A stretch of DNA of 64,000 bases from Sweltsa coloradensis. Lineage: Eukaryota > Arthropoda > Insecta > Plecoptera > Chloroperlidae. Position numbers and translations under genes: made by a program. Of this stretch, positions 49,593 to 60,400 are shown piece by piece. Within the stretch, counting starts at the first letter, position 1; each line of letters starts with the position of its first letter. The notes beneath the pieces were generated by a model. It was not told where the DNA came from, made no database searches, and saw only the letters and a program-made list of their open reading frames with translations. Location: assembly GCA_024449915.1 (NCBI GenBank), contig JAMZAV010000447.1:372001-436000 (forward strand). The letters run 5' to 3'.

Positions 49593-49841
49593 ATGATGTG
49601 TGATAGACGATGGGCGTACCTCCTTCTGGTGATTCTGGTGGTGATAATGGCGGAACCAGGAGGAGCGGAAACTAATAATAGAATGGCGCGAAGTTTGAAC
49701 CCGGGACCTGGGCAGGACGAAATATCGAACAGAATTGGGCCATGTCCCGTAGTATGCAATGGTAAATGTTGTCGAAGAGACCAAATATGCAAAGAAGGCA
49801 AAGGCTGTAGAAGAGTAATACCAAAGTGGAAGTATTATTGA
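49593..49841 (+). CDS. six-cysteine secreted peptide precursor, paralog 2
   Basis: An 82-residue precursor starting at the first of two adjacent ATGs, three bases after the acceptor AATGTTTCAG (exon start 49591). Residues 1-25 are a signal peptide (YLLLVILVVIMAEPGGA). The propeptide ETNNRMARSLNPGPGQDE differs from paralog 1 at two residues. No KR pair is present; cleavage may follow the single Arg in ISNR. The mature part has six cysteines, C-x3-C-x3-CC-x5-C-x5-C, and a basic, aromatic tail (KWKYY). It is basic overall, as is paralog 1. Promoter, first exon and splice sites are homologous to the 42.3-kb gene, which shows a tandem gene duplication. Confidence 0.85.
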   Translation: MMCDRRWAYLLLVILVVIMAEPGGAETNNRMARSLNPGPGQDEISNRIGPCPVVCNGKCCRRDQICKEGKGCRRVIPKWKYY

Positions 49842-49988
49842 GTAACGAACCACAGTAGGTCACTACCCATACAAACATACATTATAATTATCAGATAATA
49901 TAATTTGAATTAAAAACTATGTGCATAACCAAATGTATTTTCATTATTGAAAGTTATAATTTGAGCAACAATTTTGGTTCATATTTAA

Positions 49989-50403
49989 CACACACATAAC
50001 AAAAACTTGTAGAAATACAGCCAAACCTTACACACTCAAAAGAAATGAGATCTAAAAAAAGGGCCAAGCTCATCTACCCTTCCACATTTGCGCATTCTTA
50101 ATTCATAAACGTACAGTGTCCCATAACAGCATCCTCGAAAAGCTTGGCAAAATAGAATTTGCGATTATTAATTTAAACGAAATAGTTCATCCAAGTTCTT
50201 TTTTCTAATTAATTAAAACGTAATAACATGCAAATTTTATTTTGCCAAGCTTTTCGAGGATGCTGTAATGGGACACTGTACGTTTATGAATTAAGAATGC
50301 GCAAATGTGGAAGGGTAGATGAGCTTGGCCCTTTTTTTAGATCTCATTTCTTTTGAGTGTGTAAGGTTTGGCTGTATTTCTACAAGTTTTTGTTATGTGT
50401 GTG
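49989..50403. mobile_element. long-armed MITE beside paralog 2
   Basis: Arms of about 175 bases are almost exact complements, from CACACACATAAC (49989) and GTTATGTGTGTG (ending 50403) inward to CGAAAAGCTTGGCAAAAT / ATTTTGCCAAGCTTTTCG. A loop of about 65 AT-rich bases separates them. No coding capacity; no clear target duplication. Confidence 0.88.
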
Positions 50404-52320
50404 ATCTCATTACTTTTTCAAGTTCCATTGCAAAATTATATGTTAAAATATAATAATTTTATCAAAGTTGATTTAATTTCTATGGTATTAGCAATAACAA
50501 TATAGGATGTAAAATATCTAGACCCGGATTCATGTACATCCTGGGTATAGGTGGTATAACCATGGTATAACGACGGTATAAGGACTGGACCCCAATTCTT
50601 GAGTTCGTGGGAGATGACTGTTGAAAACGCAATTTGAAAACGAAGTCGTTTTCGTTTGACACTTTAAAAAGATATGCGTATAGCAAAGAGCTCGAAAAAG
50701 TTCTATATTTATTCTAGATGGCAGTGCCTTCATAAACGCGGGCCAATCGAAAGACGAGTTGCGTGAAATGATTTGATTGTTGCAATTATGTAAACAAACA
50801 GATGAGCAAGCGCATATTATTTTGACACCTTGCTTCGACATTGTGTTTGTGTGTATTGTGTGACAGAACTATGTTGTGCTGGCCTAGGGTTGGCTAGGCT
50901 TGCCAAACATGTAATGTAAGTAATAATTTTATCTAGTCCTATAGCCTAATGGAACTTTAGACCTACACTGTTGTATTATAAATAATTTTCTACATCTGGG
51001 CCTAGGTCAGGGACGGTTTCTGATTTGTTTTATGAGAGTATAATGACAACTTTTCTCATTTCACACATAGAAGCAAAATTTAAAATGTCCGCCATTTGTT
51101 TACGTATCGCACTTTCCCGCCGTACTCTGCTTATACCGTCAACAAGTGTCAAGTAACTATGGTTACTTGTTGATTGTATAAGGCTTATTTTAAAACCTTT
51201 ATTTGGAAGCCTTCCAACAAACTTTTTCAACTTTTTTTTTCAAAAGAGACTATAATACTATAACCTTAATGTCCATGTAAAATATGAACATTGTAGTCCC
51301 ACCCGTCTGGTCAGAATCGCGGGCCGACGTATTAGATGTAAGTAGCAGTAGTAGCAGTAGTAGGAGTAGCTAACATCCTTAAAGTGATTTTGAGCATGTT
51401 TCAAGCCATTTTTTCACCAAGAAGGAATGGTCGTACCCCAATAAAATTTGGCATGTGTTGTCAGGTACCTAAATCCCCTCGATTGTGATAGTTTTCAAGT
51501 TCACATCACGTTACATGACGGCTGGGTAACACCTCGAAATCACCCCAACTCTGCTTGGTGTATAAGGTGCTTGAGTGTGTAGCGCACCGCGGCTTGGCTG
51601 CGGCGCCCTAACGGGCACCTAGATGTGAATTATTACTTAAAAATAAAAAAAATATATAATCATTGAACTACTTTTATAGTATTATATCGATCAGCATATT
51701 TTAAAAGATATCAAGCAAAACAAATGCATACGCAGGCGAGGTGTAATATTTTATAAAATTAGATATTTCATTTGAATATTAACTGCATAATATGTATACT
51801 GTTATGATTCTATAAACATATAAACGAAACAAAAATGAAAACAAATGTATTCATTTATTCCCGGTAAATATTATCCCGTAGCCTCACAACCACAATGTCC
51901 AACAGTCATGTCTAAAATCAAAGCTGCATCTGAAGATGAATTACACCATTCTGCAGCCGTATTGGATAACGAGATACGTGCGCATGAGATTGTTTCCATG
52001 GTTTACTCTTGTATTAAAGTTTACAGTGTATATGTTTTTTTATTTTCTACTTTATGAAACTGTAACAATGCAAAACTTTACAACTCAGTTTGACTCATAT
52101 TGTTCACTAACATTGTTGCATTTCAATTATACAAATATAATCTTATTGAGACTGTAAAAAACGGTAACGAAACGAAAATCAAGAAAGTGCAGATGGTGAA
52201 ATTTGTCAAGACAATGTTTGGTCATGAATAATGTAATAATTTGAATGTCATGAAATGTTATGTTATATAATATATGTTATTGTTGTACAATATGTTGACT
52301 GTTACCAAGAGCTAAATAAA
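50404..52320. repeat. intergenic with partial R1 copy
   Basis: Bases 51137-51322 contain part of family R1 (AACCTTAATGTCCATGTAAA, CCCACCCGTCTGGTCAGAATC). An (AGTAGC)n-like tract lies at 51340-51370. No gene is supported elsewhere. Confidence 0.5.
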
Positions 52321-52328
52321 GTTTATTA

Positions 52329-52331
52329 TTA

Positions 52332-52396
<65 letters not shown>

Positions 52397-52397
52397 T
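52329..52397. repeat. (TTA)n microsatellite
   Basis: About 22 TTA/ATT triplets. Confidence 0.95.
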
Positions 52398-52424
52398 TTA
52401 TTGATTCATAGCAATTGTCGTAAA

Positions 52425-52503
52425 AGTTTGCCCCAACTGGGGTTTGAACCCAGAACCTCCGGCTTAACGTGCCATAGCTCTACCAATTGAGCAACCGGGA
52501 CCA
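52425..52503 (-). mobile_element. tRNA-Asn-like SINE head (family C)
   Basis: The complement reads a recognisable tRNA-like body: TTGCTCAATTGGTAGAGC (A-box) and GGTTCTGGGTTCAAACC (B-box), with a GTT-like anticodon loop. Several stem mismatches and a second copy at 130-235 favour a SINE over a functional tRNA gene. Confidence 0.55.
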
Positions 52504-52527
52504 CAGAACAAACATTTATTAAACTGC

Positions 52528-52668
52528 TATTTGTTGTGACTGTTGACTTCCATGACATAAATCCATTGGATTTATCCATGTGATCTTTCAGATTTGACAG
52601 CTACATTGCATGCAGGCTTCTGTTGGATTTATATCATGGAAGTCAACAGTCACAACAAATAGCAGTTT
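52528..52668. repeat. short palindrome
   Basis: AAACTGCTATTTGTTGTGAC..TTCCATGA at the left is the complement of the right arm ending GTCACAACAAATAGCAGTTT. It directly adjoins the SINE at 52425-52503. Confidence 0.8.
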
Positions 52669-53826
52669 AGCAGTAGCTATGCTCACCCCCACTCCACTAT
52701 GACTCATACACCCATGACTATCTCTTCCTTCACATTCCACACTCCAATAATAACCCATACCTTATCACCTGACCTTGTTTATGTCTCGATCCATACAACT
52801 CAACTCAGAGTTTGGCTCACGTACATTGTATAATAGGCTAGTGTTGTGAAAGGCAATTAGCTCGGTGCATTGGGAGACTGGACTTGTAGCTAGTCAACGG
52901 TCTAGGGCGGACGTCTGGTCCTCTGCTGTGAGCAGGCTCAGTATTGTAATACATAATAAATATAGTGGTTGAACTTTACATGGTATAATTAAGCTTCTTA
53001 TTTGATGAAGACAGTGTCGCGTGTGCAAGCCTTACTATCCAGTCAACCTTACAAGTTGGAACAAGGTACTTATCCCCTAGCAAAAATCTTAACTATTAAC
53101 ATTATAATTATTTGGTTATTGTTATATGTTCTGTCTATGTTAAATTAGATGAAATCAACATTTGTTTTAATTTTTTTCTTTCTCAGATGTCATTGTTGTT
53201 AATTTTGTAATTGCTAAAACAATAGGAATCTAGCAACCAAGCTTTTCATTAAATTTTGTCCTAGGGAGTTCATTTTGGATTCATTTTTTTCAAATGAATG
53301 TGGTAATGATGTTTTGCAAAAAAATTTTGTGATTTGTATCTAAATGGGGTTTTATGATTTTTTGGTTAGGTTGTTTGTTAAATGAAAGTATTAATTCAAA
53401 TATTTGTGTATTAAAAAAATTCGATGGAGACTTATAATTTAAAATTCGCCAAAAAACTCTCCATTACATCATTACTACAACTCTCTTCTCTTAAAAGAAC
53501 ATAACCTCAAGTATCAATCCTAAAATTTAGTGCATCTCATCCAGATCCATGTTTTAGCAAGTGCCTCAAAAAGTGTATCTTGAGATACTGCTAGTTGATG
53601 TTGAGAACAACTTTGTAGTTTTCAGGCATTACGTGCATATTGAGAGCAACATAATAAACTTTTAAAACGTTTTAGAAGATGTGTGAATAATTTTCGCTTT
53701 TAAAGCGCCCTAAAACTATAATAATACATTACAAGTTTAGTTTTGAATATCCTACGGTGTTTATTTTCGTCATCCTCGTGCTGGTCCTATTAGTGCTGGG
53801 GATAGGGGCGTGACCCAACAGCGATG
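52669..53826. other. intergenic, possible solo-LTR-like segment
   Basis: TGTTGTGAAAGG (about 52833) to CAACCTTACA (about 53054), with an internal AATAAA, has a loose LTR look, but no second copy is seen in the window. No gene is supported in the rest. Confidence 0.25.
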
Positions 53827-53962
53827 AGGGGCGGAGTCGACTAGCTAGAGGTCCAGCCTCTCCAGCTCAGCCGGCACTACAAGAGGCGTGGCCTAATTGC
53901 GATAAGGGGCGGAGTCGACTAGCTAGAGGTCCAGCCTCTCCAGCTCAGCCGGCACTACAAGT
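53815..53962. repeat. two-copy direct repeat of about 77 bases
   Basis: GGGGCGGAGTCGACTAGCTA and the following GGTCCAGCCTCTCCAGCTCA occur twice (near 53827 and 53904). The unit's GGGGCGGAGTC also recurs inside the integrin exon at 56131-56575. Confidence 0.9.
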
Positions 53963-54361
53963 TTCATGCACCTTCAGACACATGCCAACAGAAACATGCC
54001 ATTCAGACCAAAAGGATAGGCCTTTTATCGATAGCATTTAAAATTGTGCTGTGGGTGTCTACAGTATAAGTATTTGGTACCAATGAAGAAAAAATGGGAT
54101 AGTGTACTGGAAGGCATTGAATTAAGATGGAATAATAATAATAATAATAATGACTTAAAAACAGTCAAACTTTATGTTAATATGAACCATTTATAAGCCT
54201 AATCGAGATGTGGCTTAAATAATAAATATATATAATATTCGTTTATAATGTATAGGCCTACTAAACGCTACGCAAATGTTGTGACAGTTACTTATAAACA
54301 AAATAACAATTAAAATTAACAATATTTCATTTTAATTTAATTGGTTGCAAAGTGATACACG

Positions 54362-54442
54362 TCACTCAAACTCAAAAATTTCTGATGGCGTGTCATCGTC
54401 TCCTTCTTGTTGAGTAGGCTGTACAGTCATGTCCGCTTCAGT
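54362..54442 (-). CDS. integrin alpha, last coding exon (tail)
   Basis: The acceptor is GTTTTTACAG and the phase is 0. It encodes TEADMTVQPTQQEGDDDTPS, then EIFEFE and stop TGA at 54362-54364. The acidic end completes the cytoplasmic tail. Confidence 0.88.
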   Translation of the reverse strand, partial: TEADMTVQPTQQEGDDDTPSEIFEFE

Positions 54443-57400
54443 CTGTAAAAACAAATCCAAACATACTTTATGAAATATATTATCAATAAAATCAGTGCTT
54501 AAAATTACGAATGAAATCTTACAACAAACTAGTAGAAAGACGGCCAAGCTTTACACACACAGTATTAGATCTAAACGAAGGATCAAGCTAATGTTAGCTT
54601 CTACAATAACAGTCGCTATAAATACATGACAGCACAGCACAGCACTTCGCCCCTTGATTGCATCCAAACCACTCTTGTGAATTATTGTTTAAACAAACAA
54701 TATACTTGACGTACAGGAAAAGTTGCGCCAAGCTTGGCTTGGATGCTGATGGGTGAAGTGGTTTAACGTATACCGTATCTACAGAAGGCTACTCAAGCTT
54801 GGTGCTTCTCTTAGATATCAATACACCTGAGTGTGTAACAATAGCAAAACAAGCAATATTTTAAACAATCTTTAGATTAACATTATTAACATCACGTTAT
54901 TTGGAAGAGATGAGTAGATGTCAAATGATGAATTGTTGAATAATTTGGTCAAATGATCTATTGGCATAATGTCAATCAATGTAAAATCATGCCAATTAAT
55001 TGGTTACCATTCCAGATCAAATGATATAATTTAAATTGTAAATTAATTGATTGTTTCAAATACCTAATGGTGAATAAAACTCAAATAATATCGATCTAGT
55101 TACTCTTACCTCTGCTGATTTTAGAGCCTCAAGCTCCTCCTTCTTTTTGCGCTCAAAGAATCCCGTCTTTACGAGCAGCATGATGGTAACAAACAACAGT
55201 AGTAATCCTATACCAATAGAGAGTGGAATCAACCAGTCGTTAACCTCCTTATCGGGCACACTGCCCAGGAAGGTAGTGGAGACACCAGCGTGTACCGGCC
55301 GCTTGCCATCTATCTTGTCGACTATCTTAGCTGACCCTCTGGAAGCCAACAGGATGATGTCCTTCTTACCGAGCAACGGTTCTGAAATTATTGGTTTATT
55401 ATTATTAAAAATAATTATCTATAACTTATATCCAACGTGTCTAGTTAAGTGGTGCTTTTCCAACTTTATCAAGGGGACAAAATTACCAATAACTAAGCTT
55501 CCAAAACAAAATAATTATTCTTCACACACAGAACCACTTCATATTAAATAACTAAGGAAAATATAAGTCGTTCAAAAAATCATTATTACAAAATTATTTA
55601 AAAAGCTATAAATGTAATAATGTATTTAACTTGTTGTCCAAAGGCGGCAAAGAATCTATCGTGGAAACGTTGGGAAGGGGTAGGTTGCTGAAATAACATA
55701 ACCATGTATTTTTTTGTTAGTAACACACCAAAACAAAGATACTATTATTCCAATAACGTTACTTTCGGCCTAAAAACCTCAGAATCATCTATTAAATTTG
55801 TATTATATTATCCTCCTACTCCGAACCAATCTCCTGAAAATAATCCTTCGTTGGGTTTGGTAGCTTACATAAATTATTTACTATCCTCGTCTATATCATG
55901 CAATAGGATAGAGGTAGCTCACTCCAAACACAAGTAATTCTAATTCGGGGAAAGACGGATCGATTATGACCATTGGTGATCCTGGCTGGCAGTCAAAATA
56001 CAGATCCCAGGATAGAGTCAAGACCTTTGGAAGTTCCCTACTAACTATCCTTTAAAGTATAAACCAAGTTTGGAATTGCTTCTATTTGTTCCTACTCAAA
56101 ATGTACTTATTTACAAATCTCCATCCATACCAAGCAAAGTGATGTTGAGAACCATCCGTAACTTGACTCGTGCAACTGCATTTCCCAGAAAACGCCCCGC
56201 ATTGCACCACACCCTCGAACAAACCACGCCCTCATCCGAGCAGTTGAGAAACATCGTCCTGTTAGCTGGGTAGCGATTCTTGACTCCGCCCCCTTCCTCG
56301 GTGTAGTTGACTCCGCCCACATCTTTTGCATCTATGACTTGTCGCTTCACTCGGTTGGTTGAACAAGCCACGCCCATGTCGGAGCAGAACGTCACCCTAT
56401 TGGCCGAGAGGGTATTCTCGACTCCGCCCACTTCCCTCTCCTCTCCGTCGCTGTCGCTGTCGATGATCCCGTCGTCAGATAACTGAGGCATGTCGTCCAG
56501 TTTCTCGTTTGTTAGGTAGGACATTGTGTTGGTGTAGTCGGAGGAACAGCGGATGTTAGCATCGTTGATTTGACCCTAAACACACGTAAATACGTTTAGA
56601 TTCGTTTCGTACCTCAATCAATTACTAAAAATAAGTCAAAGAATGACCAAATGAATTTAAGTAACTTCAATGTAAATCAGGTCGATTCCGGGTAAAACAT
56701 TTGACGTCCGATCTAGCTTTCGATTCTTCTATGTTATGTTTTATAATATACTTGATATCTATATTTTCCCCTACCAGCTAAATCTGCTCCAATCAAATAA
56801 TTATTATATTTGTAATTATTTTAATCGAAAATAACAAAATTTAAGAGGAGGCCGGCATGCTTATTTCACGCGGTTTAAAATGTTTCAAGCAATTTTAGTC
56901 GCATTGATTTGTGATTTTATATAATTGTGTAAAAATTAATTATGAAGGCGTCTATCATATCACATTTCCAATTTTTGATTATAGAAAATAAACAAAAAAT
57001 AAATTCAATTTTCTAGAATTTAGAATCTGTCAAAATGGTCAAAAACACCCAAATAATTACGCATTTTCTGATTGATCTTGATAAATATTGAAAATCTGAT
57101 ATGATAGGCGCGTACAGATGTCCTTCATTATCAAGTATGCCAAGTTGAATTCAATGTAATGATTTATGGCTGCATGAGAAGGAACGCGCCGAACATAAAA
57201 AATCTTCATCGTAGTCCTGCATCTGCATCTCATTCAACAACCCTTCTATGCAGTTTGATTAATGGCAACGTTCATAAAAAGAGTGAAACTTACCTCTGGC
57301 TCGTACATGCCTAAGAATTTGATCTGCTTCGTTTTGTCTTCGTTCCAAACTGAGGTAGGTATCATCATCTCTATGAGCGCTTCTTCTACTGGACTGGCGC

Positions 57401-60400
57401 CTAGCTTCTGTACTTGGTACACGTGGAAGAAGTAGATGCTTTTACTACTGGCGTTCACGTTCAAATCGACGTACGAGTAGGTACCGTTGATCGACTTACT
57501 GAAGCACATAATCAAATATTATTTTAATTATATTACGATTTATGTTATGGGAATAGTTTTAGTCAGTAATTTTTTTAATAACAAAAACAAACATGTAATT
57601 TACTTTCTAAAATTAAATACGTTGAATTTGCACAAATTTACGCAAATCGAGATATTTAGAGATATCTTTTACCTTGATTGTCAAAATCTCTAGCTATATT
57701 ATTAAATTATATCATTGAAATAATGTTTTATCATCATATTGAATAAACTTTTAATAAATTTATTTCACTTATTTTATGCAAGATTACAACTATCCACATT
57801 TTTTATGGAAACCTTTTGAAAATTTGATTTAAACAAAAATACGAATAATTATTTAAAATTCTACCTTTCAACATACATTTATTAATAAGCAAGCACCAAT
57901 CAAAATATTGACACTTGGTGCAAAATCAATTAAATTTCAAACTCAACCCAAACCTTACAGTCTTGTTATAAACATTCGAGTGTACTTCTCACCCGGCAAT
58001 TGTGATATTAGCATCAGTGACAACGACCAGGGGTAGACGCCGGGTGTTATTGGCAGCATTCAGGTCTGTGCTCAGGGTCCTGGCCACCACGGTGAAGTCC
58101 AGCTGACCCAACTCTCCCTTCACAGCAGTCATATCCAGGTCAAGGGTCAACGAACCCTGGGAGACAAATCAAGATGGTGGGTAACTCAGATAAATAAATA
58201 TTGTAGAAGGTTGATGGTTGAAACGACGGTTGCGTTTTTTATGGCAATTTGACCGCGTTTTTCTATTTTTCAAAATATGCTACTAAGTCAAAATATAGTG
58301 AATGGCTTTGAAACCTGGCTCTATTAGAAATTCAAATTATATTTATCAAATTTTTTCTGATCGGCACACGGCAAATATCGCCATGCACTTCAAAATAATT
58401 TTAAACTTCAATTCGTCCAAGCACACCATTCAACGTAGGTGTTGTATTTTTGTGACATTAATTTTTAACTAGTTTTCTAGAGGCTGACTGAGATGTTTCA
58501 ATTTTACAATTGTCTTTCCTGCGAATTTTTTGGTTTGGCGGTACAAATCGGTAAAAAATACCGCCGAACGAAAAAATTTACAGGAATGACAATTGTTCAC
58601 AAAAATCTCTTTCAGTCAGCCCCTAGAAAATTAGTTGAAAATTAATATCACAAAAACACAACTGCCTACGTTGAATGGTGTGCTTGGACGAATTGAAGTT
58701 TAAAATTATTTTGAAGTGCATGGCGATATTTGCCGTGTCGATCAGAAAAATTTGATAAATATAATTTGAATTTACTAATAGAGCCAGGTTTCAAAGCCAT
58801 GAACTATATTTTGACTTAGTAGCATATTTTGGAAAATAGAAAAACGCGGTCGAAAAGCTTTTTAAGTGGTTTGGCGATATCACACTTAACTATCGTACTG
58901 TTGCTCAATACTTTGAATTACCTTGGCGCCCTGCTTAAGTGGGTTGGCGATATCACACTTAACTATCGTACTGTTGCTCAATACTTTGATTTACCTTGGC
59001 GCCCTGCTTGAGTGGGTTGGCGATATCACACTTAAGTATCGTACTGTTAATACTTTGATTTACCTTGGCGCCCTGCTTGAGTGGGTTGGCGATATCACAC
59101 TTAAGTATCGTACTGTTACTCAATACTTTGATCTGACAGTTGTTCGGTATTCGGAAGAGATGAACGGGCTTCGGTATCGAGACCTCGAGCTCAGTGGAGT
59201 AGGCCAACTCCCCCCGGTTAGTCACGTCCATGCGCAGCTCGAGCATGTTCTTGTTGGAGCCGAGGTTGTAGATGTTCTTGCCCCTAGACCAGAGAACAAC
59301 ACTCTCTTTTAAACGTTTATCCTATTGAGTTATAAAACAAAGGAGAACAACCAAATAAAGTTAAGATCTTAAATCTACACAAAATAATTAAATGTAAAGA
59401 AAAGTTTGAAATAATATAACTACAACAGTGTAATTATTTACTACAATGCAGAAATTTAAAAAGTCCGCCTCGACCGGGATTCATACCCGGGTCTCCCGCA
59501 TTCCAGACGAGCGTCTTAACTACTAGACCATCAAGACGAGTACATTTTGATCTCTTAATTTTAGTTGCATTTACATCTGAATGGATGTGTAAAAGACAAA
59601 AAAATTGACTACCAATTTAATTTTATTGAATTGTCTATTAAAAATATAAACTGAATAAAGTAAAATAAATCAAATAAATAAATAAATGAGGAAAGAAAAT
59701 AAAGAAAATTGAAAATTGAAAAGGGAAAAGGGAAAGGGGAAAAGAAAATTAAAATTTAAAAACTTGTACAAAATCCTAAATTTATGAAATAAAGATAGTT
59801 GAAATAATAAGAGTTTTGTGATTTAGAAATTAACAATTTCACTGTTCTAAAACGAAAGATGATGTTTACTTTAAATAAAGATTATCCATATTTATTGGTG
59901 ACAAATTTGATATCGTTTCAGTTTCAAATCAACTTACAGTAGACCATGAAAAGTACAAAATAAATATTATCATGGGGTTTTCGAAGGGGGAACAAGAATT
60001 TATCAATTTACAACAAAGATGAAATATTGATATGTTTAATTGCTCCAAATTGCTTAATTTAAGAACTAATGAGCTAAAAAGATGGTTTTTAAATTATCCT
60101 TACTTTTACAACCATCTATATCAATAAGATGTTATTAAATATGATTACATGTCAGAAGAGGAGATAAGACTGGGGGCCACTGTGGGGTTGAAGAAGCATT
60201 GTAGGAGGAGGTCAGCTTCGCAGATGTTGTCCGACCCACACTCCAGGTCAAACTTTACTATCAGAGTGTTCGGAATGTTCGTGTTCTTTCGAGACCGAAT
60301 TGGACATTCCTTGCAGAACTTATCCTTGACAGCTGAAACGAATACACATCAACACATGTTTTGATGGTAGGAGCTGTCACTACTTAAATAATATTCACCA

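Noticed and set aside
52425..52503. tRNA-Asn gene on the minus strand
   Set aside because: The T-arm is good, but the stems have mismatches and a relic copy lies at 130-235; kept as SINE.
58923..59312. 129-codon plus-strand frame with repeated text
   Set aside because: It is the opposite strand of the integrin exon and its donor tandem.
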